Shown piece after piece: positions 54,807 through 63,284 of a stretch of 64,000 bases of DNA; within the stretch, counting starts at the first letter, position 1; each line of letters opens with the position of its first letter. Under the pieces are notes generated by a model, which was not told where the DNA came from, made no database searches, and saw only the letters and a program-made list of their open reading frames with translations. Made by a program: the position numbers and the translations under genes. This DNA comes from Rhizobium mayense (GTDB taxonomy: Bacteria; Pseudomonadota; Alphaproteobacteria; Rhizobiales; Rhizobiaceae): contig NZ_JARFYM010000007.1 of assembly GCF_030272705.1 (NCBI RefSeq), positions 1 to 64,000 on the forward strand. The letters are read 5' to 3'.

Positions 54807-54825
54807 CGATAGAAAATTTCTATCG
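54807..54825 (-). promoter_or_regulatory. Candidate LysR-type operator ahead of fdsG
   Basis: The perfect palindrome CGATAGAAA-A-TTTCTATCG contains a T-N11-A box (54810-54822), the classical LysR-type binding pattern. It lies about 105 bases ahead of fdsG and overlaps the 3' end of the LysR gene. Confidence 0.5.
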
Positions 54826-55716
54826 ATCTTTATCGCCTTCTGCGAGTAATCTCGCTTCATGCAACAATGCCGATACAAGCGGCGTAAAGGGTTCGCGGTG
54901 CGTGGCCACTAGGCCGACGAGATGCTCGGCAACCGGCTCGGTGATCGGAATCTTGTGAATATCGGCGGGAAAGCCGAAGGAATCGGCGACATTCTTCGGC
55001 ATGATGCTCGCCCAGCGCCCGGTCAGGACATGGGAGAACAACACGATCATCGAGTTGGATTCCAGCGTCGGCTCCACCGTCGCGCCGGCTTCGGAGAGAT
55101 GCCGGTTGATGATCCGGCGGTTCTGCATGTCGGCCGTCAATAGGCAAAGCCGAAGATTACCCACTTCCTTCCAGGTCACGCTTGCGCGCTCCGACAGCGG
55201 GCTGCCGGCCGCCGTGATCAGATGATAGCGCTCGGCATAAAGCGGGACGCTGGTGACGCGGCCTAGCGGCTCGTTCTCCAGATAGGTGATGCCGGCGTCG
55301 ATCTCGAGATTTTCAAGCAGGCTGAGCACCTGCAGCGAATTGCGCGAGGTGATGGAGAAGGTGACGTCGGGATGCCGCTCCTGAAACGGCGCGGTGATCT
55401 TCGGCACCATGGCGAGCGCCGTCGGAATGGCGGCAATCCGGATATGGCCGGCAAGCCCCTTGCGCGCCGCCCGCATTTCCTCGCGCATGGTCCTGGTATC
55501 GCCGACGATGCGCCGCGCCCATTCCAGCACACGCTGACCCTCCGGCGTCAGCCCCTGAAAGCGCGAGCCGCGGCTGACGAGCATGACGCCGAGCTGATCC
55601 TCCAGCTGCCTGATCGCCGCCGACAAAGTCGGCTGCGTCACCCCGCATTCTTCGGCGGCACGGCCGAAATGCTTCTGGTTGGCAAGCGCGATGAAGAATT
55701 CCAGCTTGTCGATCAT
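54820..55716 (-). CDS. LysR-family regulator, probable formate dehydrogenase activator
   Basis: The 298-residue product has the standard LysR helix-turn-helix (FIALANQKHFGRAAEECGVT, LSAAIRQLEDQLG) and a substrate-binding domain. It is directly upstream of fdsG on the same strand, a usual place for the regulator of the fds operon. AGGAGAG precedes the ATG. The inverted repeat at its start may be an autoregulatory site. Confidence 0.88.
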   Translation of the reverse strand: MIDKLEFFIALANQKHFGRAAEECGVTQPTLSAAIRQLEDQLGVMLVSRGSRFQGLTPEGQRVLEWARRIVGDTRTMREEMRAARKGLAGHIRIAAIPTALAMVPKITAPFQERHPDVTFSITSRNSLQVLSLLENLEIDAGITYLENEPLGRVTSVPLYAERYHLITAAGSPLSERASVTWKEVGNLRLCLLTADMQNRRIINRHLSEAGATVEPTLESNSMIVLFSHVLTGRWASIMPKNVADSFGFPADIHKIPITEPVAEHLVGLVATHREPFTPLVSALLHEARLLAEGDKDR

Positions 55717-55744
55717 TTAACTCTCCTAAATGAGACAGTTAAAT
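55715..55744. promoter_or_regulatory. Inverted repeat at the LysR start codon
   Basis: ATTTAACT and AGTTAAAT are perfect complements separated by 14 bases. The repeat covers the ribosome-binding site and start codon of the LysR gene, so binding or mRNA folding there could limit its translation. Positions 55745-56024 toward ridA hold no gene. Confidence 0.4.
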
Positions 55745-56024
55745 CGGCAGGAGCAGGAGCGCAACATTGGAAAAGCCGCAACATCCATCCATCGCAAATC
55801 GCCGCCAAAGCAATTTGGATGGCAACTTTGCGCCAGTAGCAGTCATGGCGTTCGCCTTGAAAGGACTCTAATCGCAGATACTTTCAAGTACCGTTGGATG
55901 CCAAGGTCCGCATCGCGCCACCAAGATGAGACGGCTGGATGTGCCGGCGCATTTCTCTGCGAGAACCTCTAGGCAGCCCTTCGCACGCGTGGCCTACGAT
56001 CACACCACGGAAAGGAAGCAAACG

Positions 56025-56417
56025 ATGGCTCACAGTTTTCAAGATATCGGCGTTGCCAAGCAGATTGGGAATTATAGCGATGCGACTATAGTCGATGCCG
56101 GTATGCGGTGGCTTATCACCTCCGGCACGCCCGGCCTTCCTATCGACGGATCCACGTTGCCGAGCACAACTGAGGCACAGGCTGACTTGGCGTGGCGTCA
56201 CATCTTAACGATGTTGGCAAACGCTGGCATGGATGTCGCTGATATCGTCAAAGTCACACAATATTTGACGCGTGCTGAAGACATAAAGGCATATGCTGAC
56301 GTCCGCAGGAAATACTTGGGCGACGCGCGCCCTGCCTCCATGCTGTTAGTCATCCCCCAATTGGTCTGGCCCAATCTACTGGTGGAAATCGAGGTTATTG
56401 CCGCGAAAGCCGCTTAG
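56025..56417 (+). CDS. RidA family protein
   Basis: The 130-residue product is of the RidA/YjgF family, which hydrolyses reactive enamine/imine intermediates. The segment ILTMLANAGMDVADIVKVTQY and the C-terminal ARPASMLLVIPQL with a Glu in VEIEVIA match the family. The ATG at 56025 has AGGAAG ahead; the frame upstream of it is not coding. It stands alone, divergent from the LysR gene. Confidence 0.85.
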   Translation: MAHSFQDIGVAKQIGNYSDATIVDAGMRWLITSGTPGLPIDGSTLPSTTEAQADLAWRHILTMLANAGMDVADIVKVTQYLTRAEDIKAYADVRRKYLGDARPASMLLVIPQLVWPNLLVEIEVIAAKAA

Positions 56418-56434
56418 GCCGACTGCGAAAGCTC

Positions 56435-56899
56435 CTACCCTTCCGCTTCGCGCCAACAGCGGTCGTCGCGCACCCGCGAAAGTCCCTGCTTCCGACCGGC
56501 GTCCCTGCCCTGTCGAAGACTTGTTCGGCCAGCCAGTGCTGAAGCGCCGAGTTGCTCTTTGCGCCTGGGCGGGCGGTCTTCTGCGACATGTTGACGATGA
56601 ACTCGGTCTTGGCTTCGAACGCTGCCTGGGCGAAATTCGTGGGTCGCCTGCACCAGACCAGGCCGTATCGGGTAGACGAAATAAGCCTGCTTGATCCCAT
56701 GGAACGCGCTCTGGACCGACCGGAAGTCGAGCAGGTCGCCGACAAAGACTTCGGCGCCTAGCGATTGGAGGTGGCGGGATCGGTCGTCTTCGTTGCGGAC
56801 CAGGGCGCGGACAGGAGGGCCTATTTGCATGACAGTTTTCGCGGTAACGCTACCCGTGGCACCGGCGGTGCCACCGATAAGGATGGGGTGTAAGTCATA
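56435..56899 (-). pseudogene. Frameshifted and truncated NmrA-like NAD(P)-binding protein
   Basis: Pieces of one NmrA-family protein lie in three frames. ILIGGTAGATGSV (the dinucleotide motif) comes first, then AEVFVGDLLDFRSVQSAF in one frame, then FAQAAFEAKTEFIVNMSQ and LQHWLAEQVF in another. The C-terminal half of the family (normally about 290 residues) is missing. At least two frameshifts are needed to join the pieces, so the gene is dead. It lies directly after the next gene on the same strand. Confidence 0.75.
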
Positions 56900-56918
56900 T
56901 CGACGGCGCCTCCTACGC

Positions 56919-57212
56919 TTATTTGCTCTGGATCAGCCGTGCCAGCGGGGCGAGCGGGCCGACGGGTATCAGGTCGAACGTCATGAAGCCGCCCTCGGTC
57001 AGCGGAAGCTTGTCCACCGCCGACCTGGCATCTTCGACCGATTCGACGCTCATGAGAAAGATCACTCCGACCCGGTCCTGGCGAAACCAGAACTGCTCGA
57101 TCTTGCCGTCCAGATAGAGTCGGAGGGTATCCGGAACCTCCTTCGGCATGATCTGCTGCTGCTGTTCCGGCGTGGGCGGATTGGTGATCGATCCGATTGC
57201 GAATACTTTCAT
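56919..57212 (-). CDS. Small YciI/muconolactone-isomerase-like protein
   Basis: The 97-residue product (KVFAIGSITNPPTPEQQQQI start, DGKIEQFWFRQDRVGVIFLM) looks like a dimeric alpha+beta barrel of the muconolactone-isomerase/YciI type often found next to NmrA oxidoreductases. No catalytic residue can be assigned. It is divergent from the GlxA-like regulator, which probably controls it. Confidence 0.7.
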   Translation of the reverse strand: MKVFAIGSITNPPTPEQQQQIMPKEVPDTLRLYLDGKIEQFWFRQDRVGVIFLMSVESVEDARSAVDKLPLTEGGFMTFDLIPVGPLAPLARLIQSK

Positions 57213-57285
57213 GGTGGTTTCCTTTTGGATGCTGTGATTTCCGACGAGGGTGAATCTAGCGGGCGCCTCCTAAACTTGGTATCGT

Positions 57286-57314
57286 CGTAAATGCCAACTT
57301 TGAGGTCATTTACG
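57286..57314. promoter_or_regulatory. Inverted repeat ahead of the GlxA-type regulator
   Basis: CGTAAATG and CATTTACG are exact complements separated by 13 bases and end three bases before the regulator start at 57317. The position suggests autoregulation and control of the divergent YciI-like gene. Confidence 0.4.
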
Positions 57315-57316
57315 CC

Positions 57317-58282
57317 ATGCATATTTCAGTGCTCGCTCTGGAAGGCGTCTTCGACACGGGGCTCACCGTGACGCTCGACGCATTCAGGATTGCAAATAAC
57401 CTTTCCGGTCGATTGACCGGCGGAACCCCTCATTTCGACGTTTCGATCGTCGGCGTGCGCCGGAAGGTCCGGTCCGGCCAAGGGCTGGCGATCCCCGTGC
57501 AGGCCGTGACGCCTGAGCTGAAGCCGGACTGGGTGATCGTTCCGGCACTGAGTACCGGCACGCCGGAACAATTGGTCCCGGCTCTGGAACGGCCGGATAT
57601 GAAGCAGCTCAGGGCGCAGTTGCTGAAATGGAATGCGGACGGCGCGCAGATCGCCGCGTCCTGCATTGGGACGTTCTTTCTGGCGGAAGCCGGACTTCTC
57701 GATCATCGCGAGGCGACGACGACCTGGTGGCTCGCGCCGCTGTTCCGGCAACGCTACCCGAATGTCCGGCTGGACGAGTCACGTATGCTCGTGCCGACCG
57801 ACATAGGCGTCACAGCCGGCGCAGCGATGGGGCATCTCGACCTTGCTCTCTGGCTGATACGCAAGGCGAGCCCGGAACTGGCGACCGTCGTCTCACGCTA
57901 TTTGCTCGCCGATATCCGCACCTTGCAAGCGCCCTACATCATCCCCAACCATCTGGCGCAGGCAGATCCCCTCGTCCTGCGCTTCGAACGCTGGGCGCGG
58001 GATCATCTCAAGGCCGGGTTCTCTCTGCAGGAAGCCGCGAGCGCGCTGGCAACGAGCGCACGCACGTTGCAACGTCGTTGCGAAGCAGTGCTCGGCAAAT
58101 CGCCGCTTTCCTATTTCCAGGATTTGCGTGTTGAACACGCGCAATCCCTTCTCCACGGCAGCGGCCTTGACCTCGACGCTATTGCGGCCGAGGTCGGCTA
58201 CGCCGACGGAGCAACATTAAGAACGCTCTTGCGCCAGCGCTTGGGACGGGGAGTGCGCGATCTTCGAGCGGAGCTGCGCTGA
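57317..58282 (+). CDS. GlxA-type transcriptional regulator (DJ-1/PfpI + AraC)
   Basis: The 321-residue product has an N-terminal DJ-1/PfpI-like domain (AASCIGTFFLAEAGLL, with the nucleophile-position Cys) and a C-terminal AraC helix-turn-helix (FSLQEAASALATSARTLQRR, then LDAIAAEVGYADGATLRTLL). This architecture is that of GlxA-type activators. It is divergent from the YciI-like gene. The effector is unknown. Confidence 0.88.
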   Translation: MHISVLALEGVFDTGLTVTLDAFRIANNLSGRLTGGTPHFDVSIVGVRRKVRSGQGLAIPVQAVTPELKPDWVIVPALSTGTPEQLVPALERPDMKQLRAQLLKWNADGAQIAASCIGTFFLAEAGLLDHREATTTWWLAPLFRQRYPNVRLDESRMLVPTDIGVTAGAAMGHLDLALWLIRKASPELATVVSRYLLADIRTLQAPYIIPNHLAQADPLVLRFERWARDHLKAGFSLQEAASALATSARTLQRRCEAVLGKSPLSYFQDLRVEHAQSLLHGSGLDLDAIAAEVGYADGATLRTLLRQRLGRGVRDLRAELR

Positions 58283-58344
58283 GGGCAGCCCCGTTGTGGC
58301 GATAGGATTGTTTCAAGGCTGTCCGCCTAGCGCCCCAGAAAAAC

Positions 58345-58539
58345 TTAGTGACCCGCTTCACCGCAAACAGAAGGGTGCTCGACGAAAACGCGAGGGATAA
58401 ACGGTATCGCACTCTCTTCGAAAGAGATTGCATTACTTGCGCGGGCGGCTTTTTCCAGAAGCTTCGCAAATTCGCTCAACGAAACCCGATCGGCACGAAG
58501 CATCTGCCGGATCATCGGATCTCGCAAAACTTCCGACAT
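58345..58539 (-). CDS. Small conserved-looking hypothetical protein
   Basis: The 64-residue product (MSEVLRDPMIRQMLRADRVS start) is soluble and helical; the wording recalls short rhizobial hypothetical proteins. No function is known. The ATG at 58539 is preferred over one seven codons upstream. Confidence 0.6.
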   Translation of the reverse strand: MSEVLRDPMIRQMLRADRVSLSEFAKLLEKAARASNAISFEESAIPFIPRVFVEHPSVCGEAGH

Positions 58540-58697
58540 CGTCATTTCCCTGTGATACACGAGCCTATCCTCCTTATTATCTTATGCTAGGAGTATTAGC
58601 GCCATTGCATAACACTGTCGTGTCAAGCAATTGACGATACGATGATGAATTGAAGGCCAAAACGAGGCTTCAGAAATTTCCGGACCTCCGTCAGACC

Positions 58698-58729
58698 AAA
58701 AAGGCCCGGCTGGGAGTACCGGGCCTTTT
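58698..58729. terminator. Rho-independent terminator-like hairpin
   Basis: AAAAGGCCCGG and CCGGGCCTTTT pair over 11 bases around a nine-base loop, with A and T tracts on both sides. No gene on the plus strand directly precedes it; on the minus strand it lies 114 bases after the stop codon of the small secreted protein gene at 58843, so it may end that message. Confidence 0.75.
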
Positions 58730-58842
58730 CAACGATCCTGGGACTGGACCTTTTGGAACGACGGGATCGGAATCCCGGCATTCCGTCAGCATAGAGGCGA
58801 CTTCAGCTGTCCACGCAAAAAGCGCGTACTCAGTCAGTCGCC

Positions 58843-59157
58843 TTAGTGGTTTTTATTCGGCCCTTTTCCTGTTGCGAAGACGCAGGTCTTCACCTTGCAG
58901 TTCGGGTCGTCTTTGGTCGGAACGCTGACAGTTCCCATCGCGCCTTGCCCGATGCATGCCGTCGAATTCGTGACATACCGATCGTACATCATCATGTCCG
59001 GGTGCGCGTGCGAGGGATGTCGCAACACCACCATGCCATCTTTGGCCATCTCGTCATGAACGGCTGAACAGGTGAGCGATTGGGAGTCGTGCCTGGACAT
59101 CGCTACGGCGTTTGTGGAAAACAATCCAATTGCCGCGAGTAAAATGATCTTCTTCAT
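58843..59157 (-). CDS. Small secreted hypothetical protein
   Basis: The 104-residue product begins with a signal peptide (KKIILLAAIGLFSTNAVA) cleaved after about AVA. The mature part has four cysteines (SLTCSAV, TACIGQG, PNCKVKTC), suggesting disulfides, and a SHAHPDMMMYDRY segment. The pattern occurs in rhizobial periplasmic proteins of unknown function. It has its own start site at 59157 (ATG); an upstream ATG at 59175 is possible. Positions 59176-59461 hold no convincing gene. Confidence 0.7.
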   Translation of the reverse strand: MKKIILLAAIGLFSTNAVAMSRHDSQSLTCSAVHDEMAKDGMVVLRHPSHAHPDMMMYDRYVTNSTACIGQGAMGTVSVPTKDDPNCKVKTCVFATGKGPNKNH

Positions 59158-59461
59158 GGGGTTTCCTTTATTCAATCCTCCGACATCGCTATCGGAGGAA
59201 CCCCATAATTAAGCCTTCTGTGACATAGTCTTTGTGACAATAAGCTAACTTTACTGTCCGCATTTGGTGAAATGACTGTTCGCATTTCAGAATAAATGGA
59301 AAGTCGGTCACAGCCCGCAGATACCGGTCTCGCCAGCCTCGCAGGGGCCCTCGTCTTGATCTGCAAGGTCGAGAGGATAGCCGTGATTGGCAGAAGGCCG
59401 GCAAAATTCATGTCCCGTTTATGACGGACGTCAGCCACTCGACCAGCCTGACCTGTGACGA

Positions 59462-59800
59462 TCAGCAATTGGCCTTGCAGAAGACTTCCTGCAACGAATT
59501 GACCACGGTACAGATTTCGGTACTGGCGACGGCATAATAGACGAGCCGGCCCTCACGGCGCGTATCGACCAGCTTCTCCAGCCGCAACCGCGCCAGATGC
59601 TGCGAAACCACTGCTTGCTGCAGACCGAGAAGCTCCTCGATCTCCGTCACGGTCTTTTCGCGCTTGGCCAGCATGAAGAGAATGGCCAGGCGTGTCTCAT
59701 GCGACAGAGCCTTCAACAGGATACTAGCCCTTTGAGCCTTCGCACTCAGTTCCTCAACATTATGCTCGGCAGCACCGTCAAGCGGTGAACACAGCGACAT
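59462..59800 (-). CDS. ArsR/SmtB family regulator
   Basis: The 112-residue winged-helix protein shows LLKALSHETRLAILFMLA, VTEIEELLGLQQAVVSQHLARLRLE and a beta-wing (DTRREGRLVYYAV). It is like redox- or metal-sensing ArsR members and ends with two cysteines (FCKANC) that may be a sensor site. An AT-rich palindrome lies just upstream. No target operon is adjacent, so its regulon is unknown. Confidence 0.82.
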   Translation of the reverse strand: MSLCSPLDGAAEHNVEELSAKAQRASILLKALSHETRLAILFMLAKREKTVTEIEELLGLQQAVVSQHLARLRLEKLVDTRREGRLVYYAVASTEICTVVNSLQEVFCKANC

Positions 59801-59839
59801 ATGACAGCCTCTGGCGATAACTCACATAGAGATATGCCT

Positions 59840-59849
59840 ATAATATTAT
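59840..59849. promoter_or_regulatory. AT-rich palindrome upstream of arsR
   Basis: ATAATATTAT is a perfect 10-base palindrome, 40 bases ahead of the ArsR start. ArsR proteins bind such dyads, often overlapping their own promoter. Confidence 0.4.
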
Positions 59850-59902
59850 GGGTCCAGAAGCTGGTTCAAAAAATCGCAGAACACCAAAAAAGGTCCAAAT
59901 TA

Positions 59903-60673
59903 TCAGCAGATAAGCTGTCCGCCATTGATTTCGATCACCTGTCCGGTGATGTAGCCGGAGAGCGTGGGCGCGGCGAGGAAGAGATAGGCGGGCGCGCAAT
60001 CCTCCGGCGTGCCCAGACGCTGCAGCGGGATAGAACGGCGCGTCTGTTCAAGCTTTTCCCTCGACGAATAACGCTCGTGGAAGTCCGTGGCGATAGTTCC
60101 CGGCGACACGCAATTCACCCGGATACCCTCAGGCGCCAGCTCGCGCGCCAGAGCCTTCGAATAGGTGGCGACAAAGGCCTTCGAGGCGGAATAGATCGCC
60201 GATCCCGGGCTGCCGCCGGTCAGAGCCGAAATCGAGACCGTGTTGACGATCGCCGCCTGGCCCGCCGCCCGAAGCATCGGCAACAGCGCCCTTGTCACCT
60301 CGACCACCGAGGTCTGGTTGAGCTGAACGATCCGGTCATACCATTCGTCGGTCAGTTCGCCGGCCGGAAAGCGGCCGACCATGGTACCGGCATTGTTCAC
60401 CAGCACATCGATGCGATCGAACGCATCGGCAGCGGCGAGAGCAAAGTCCCTCGTGCCGTTCTCGCTCGTAAAATCAGCGGGAACGAGAAAGGCGCGGCGA
60501 TCGAGCTCGGCCTCCATCAGAAAATCGGGCAACTCGCGGCCGGCATCGCGGCCGACGTGGACAAGAACACGCGCGCTGCAATCAAGAAACTGCCGCGCCA
60601 CCTCCAGCCCGATGCCGCGGCCGGCGCCGGTGATCACGACATTGCGATTTTCGAATAGCTTCGGATGAAACAC
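59903..60673 (-). CDS. SDR family oxidoreductase
   Basis: The 256-residue product is a classical short-chain dehydrogenase: VVITGAGRGIGLEVA (cofactor loop), VLVNNAGTMVG, and the active-site YSASKAFVA (Tyr and Lys). The C-terminal YITGQVIEINGGQ is common. The substrate is unknown. It is divergent from glpR and on the same strand as arsR. Confidence 0.9.
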   Translation of the reverse strand: MFHPKLFENRNVVITGAGRGIGLEVARQFLDCSARVLVHVGRDAGRELPDFLMEAELDRRAFLVPADFTSENGTRDFALAAADAFDRIDVLVNNAGTMVGRFPAGELTDEWYDRIVQLNQTSVVEVTRALLPMLRAAGQAAIVNTVSISALTGGSPGSAIYSASKAFVATYSKALARELAPEGIRVNCVSPGTIATDFHERYSSREKLEQTRRSIPLQRLGTPEDCAPAYLFLAAPTLSGYITGQVIEINGGQLIC

Positions 60674-60729
60674 GATGACCTCCCCAAGTCGCAGATTCCG
60701 CGCACCGGCAATTGCGGAATTTTCACTTT

Positions 60730-60739
60730 ATCATATGAT
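60730..60739. promoter_or_regulatory. Palindrome between SDR and glpR
   Basis: ATCATATGAT is a perfect 10-base palindrome flanked by partial mirror sequence (TTTTCACTTT and GAGAGAAAAA). It lies 33 bases before the glpR start and could bind GlpR or another regulator. Confidence 0.35.
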
Positions 60740-60771
60740 GAGAGAAAAACGAAAGAAAGGGAGCGTCGACA

Positions 60772-61545
60772 ATGTTCCTATCCGGGCGCCAGACCGAGAT
60801 TCTGGAAATCGCCAAGGCTGAGGGCCGTGTGCTGGTGGAGGAACTGGCGCTCCGCTTTTCCGTCACGCCGCAAACCATCCGCAAGGATCTGAACGACCTC
60901 TGCGACGGCCGCGTTTTATCGCGTGTGCACGGCGGCGCGATCTTTCCGGGCGGTACCGAAAACGTCAAATACGAAGCGCGCCGCTCCATCGCAGCCCCCG
61001 AGAAACAGGCGATCGGCCGCGCCGCTGCCGGCCTGATCCCCAACAATACCTCCCTCTTCATCAACATCGGCACGACGACCGAAGCGGTCGGCGAGGCCCT
61101 TCTCGGCCACCACGAATTGATGGTCATTACCAATAATATCAACGTCGCCAATAAGTTGCGCATCTTCCCGTCGATCGAGGTCGTCATCGCCGGCGGTGTC
61201 GTGCGCGGCTCGGACGGCGGCATCGTCGGGGAGGCGGCGGTCGACTTCATCAAGCAATTCAAGGTGGACTACGCCGTGATCGGCACCTCGGCCGTCGATG
61301 CCGACGGCGCGCTTCTGGATTTCGATTTCCGCGAAGTGAAAGTGGCGCAGGCGATCATTGCCAATGCTCGCCATGTCATCCTTGTGGCCGACAGCACCAA
61401 GTTCGAACGCACAGCGCCGGTGCGCATCGGCCATCTCTCGCAAGTCCATACCTTCGTCACCGACGAATGCCGCGTCGAGTCCGTTCGCGCCACGGCAGCG
61501 GAGCACGGCGTTCGTTTGGTGGAAACCTCGCGTCGGCAGAATTGA
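60772..61545 (+). CDS. glpR: DeoR-family repressor GlpR
   Basis: The 257-residue product has a DeoR helix-turn-helix (RQTEILEIAKAEGRVLVEEL, TPQTIRKDLNDL) and a DeoRC sugar-phosphate-binding domain (FINIGTTTEAVGEAL, VIAGGVVRGSDGG). It is directly upstream of glpD, so it is the likely glycerol 3-phosphate-responsive repressor. Confidence 0.9.
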   Translation: MFLSGRQTEILEIAKAEGRVLVEELALRFSVTPQTIRKDLNDLCDGRVLSRVHGGAIFPGGTENVKYEARRSIAAPEKQAIGRAAAGLIPNNTSLFINIGTTTEAVGEALLGHHELMVITNNINVANKLRIFPSIEVVIAGGVVRGSDGGIVGEAAVDFIKQFKVDYAVIGTSAVDADGALLDFDFREVKVAQAIIANARHVILVADSTKFERTAPVRIGHLSQVHTFVTDECRVESVRATAAEHGVRLVETSRRQN

Positions 61546-61564
61546 TCATCTCATAGCTTTCGTC

Positions 61565-61577
61565 ACGAAACGTTCGT
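61565..61577. promoter_or_regulatory. Candidate GlpR operator ahead of glpD
   Basis: ACGAA-ACG-TTCGT is an inverted repeat in the gap between glpR and glpD, followed by an A/T-rich stretch that could hold the glpD promoter. Confidence 0.4.
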
Positions 61578-61666
61578 TTGACATTCGTATTGATTTCACT
61601 TTAGATGAATTGATTTTCGAATTTTTCCATTTTTAAACGATAGCAGTCCTTTTCGGAGGGGCGTGC

Positions 61667-63178
61667 GTGAGCGAGCAGATCTACGATATCTTCGTTATCG
61701 GTGGCGGCATCAACGGCTGTGGCATAGCCCGTGACGCCGCCGGACGCGGCTACAAGGTCGCGCTTGCCGAAATGAATGATTTTGCTTCCGGCACCTCTTC
61801 CGGCGCCACCAAGCTCATCCATGGCGGCCTGCGCTACCTCGAACATTACGAATTCCGCCTTGTGCGCGAGTCGCTGATGGAGCGCGAAGTGCTGTGGGCG
61901 ATGGCGCCGCACATCATCTGGCCGCTGCGTTTCGTCCTGCCTTACCACAGAGGCGGCATCCGCCCGGCCTGGCTCATCCGCCTCGGCCTCTTCCTCTACG
62001 ATCACCTCGGCGGCCGCAAGCTGCTGCCGCCGACCGCGATGCTGAACATGAAGACGGATCCGGCGGGACGACCGTTGAAGTCGCTGTTCAGCAAGGCCTT
62101 CGAATATTCCGACGGCTGGGTGGACGACGCGCGCATGGTCGTGCTCAACGCCCGGGACGCTGCCGATCGCGGCGCCACCATCATGCCGCGAACCAAGGTG
62201 ATTTCCGCCCGTCGCGAAGGCGACACCTGGACGATCGAAACACAGGACACCATCACCGGCGGGAAGCGCGCGTTCCGTTCGCGCATGCTGGTCAACGCCG
62301 CCGGCCCCTGGGTCGACCATGTTCTGTCCGACGCGTTCGGCAAGAACCAGGTGCACAATGTTCGCCTGGTGCAGGGCAGCCACATTGTCGTCCGCAAGAA
62401 ATTCGATGATCCACGCGCCTATTTCTTCCAGAATCCGGATAATCGCATCATCTTCGCCATCCCCTACGAACAGGATTTCACCCTGATCGGCACGACGGAC
62501 CGCGACTACAAAGATGACCCGAAGGATGTGAAGATTTCCGACGAGGAAACCACCTATCTCTGCAATGCCGCCAGCGAATATTTCAAGGAACCCGTCCGGC
62601 GCGAGGACATCGTCTGGACCTATTCCGCCGTACGTCCGCTCTATGACGATGGCGCCTCAAAGGCGCAGGAAGCAACGCGCGATTATGTGCTGAAAGTCGA
62701 GGGCGCGGAGGGGCAGGCGCCGTTACTCAACGTCTTCGGCGGCAAACTCACCACCTATCGTCGCCTAAGCGAACATGCGCTAGAAAAGATCGGCGAGGTC
62801 ATCGGCCTCAAGGGCACGCCGTGGACGGCCAAGAGCTCCCTTCCCGGCGGCGATTTCCCGGTTCGCGGATATGAGTCCCAGGTTGCCAAGCTGAAGGGGC
62901 GCTATCCTTTCCTCGCCGACCCGCACGCACGCAGACTCGTGCGCCGCTATGGCACTCGCGCCGCCATGATCCTTGGAGAGGCGAAGTCCACGGCCGATCT
63001 CGGCCGCAGCTTTGGCAGTGATCTCTACGAAGCGGAAGTCCAGTATCTCATGACACATGAATGGGCCTATACCGCGGCCGACGTCCTTTGGCGCCGTTCG
63101 AAAAAGGGCCTCTATCTCTCGAAGGACGAAGCTGCCGCGCTGGATGACTATATGGCCGGCACCCGCGTTCATGCTTGA
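61667..63178 (+). CDS. glpD: Glycerol-3-phosphate dehydrogenase (aerobic, FAD)
   Basis: The 503-residue enzyme oxidises glycerol 3-phosphate to dihydroxyacetone phosphate at the inner membrane, passing electrons to quinone. The FAD motif FVIGGGINGCGIARDAAGRG is at the N terminus, ATKLIHGGLRYLEHYEFRLV follows, and VFGGKLTTYRRLSEHALEKI is near residue 360. It starts with GTG (GGAGGGG about 6 bases ahead) after glpR. Confidence 0.95.
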   Translation: MSEQIYDIFVIGGGINGCGIARDAAGRGYKVALAEMNDFASGTSSGATKLIHGGLRYLEHYEFRLVRESLMEREVLWAMAPHIIWPLRFVLPYHRGGIRPAWLIRLGLFLYDHLGGRKLLPPTAMLNMKTDPAGRPLKSLFSKAFEYSDGWVDDARMVVLNARDAADRGATIMPRTKVISARREGDTWTIETQDTITGGKRAFRSRMLVNAAGPWVDHVLSDAFGKNQVHNVRLVQGSHIVVRKKFDDPRAYFFQNPDNRIIFAIPYEQDFTLIGTTDRDYKDDPKDVKISDEETTYLCNAASEYFKEPVRREDIVWTYSAVRPLYDDGASKAQEATRDYVLKVEGAEGQAPLLNVFGGKLTTYRRLSEHALEKIGEVIGLKGTPWTAKSSLPGGDFPVRGYESQVAKLKGRYPFLADPHARRLVRRYGTRAAMILGEAKSTADLGRSFGSDLYEAEVQYLMTHEWAYTAADVLWRRSKKGLYLSKDEAAALDDYMAGTRVHA

Positions 63179-63284
63179 GCAGATGCGCGAGGTCCAGCCG
63201 GGTTCCTCGCGAGCGCGGCTGGCGCGGACCAACGGAAGTCATTAAAAGAGGCCGTCGCCCCGATTTACTGATAGGTTCGCCTGC

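Noticed and set aside
59172..59468. A 98-codon minus-strand frame between the secreted protein and arsR
   Set aside because: No motif and poor start context; composition looks like a non-coding intergenic region.
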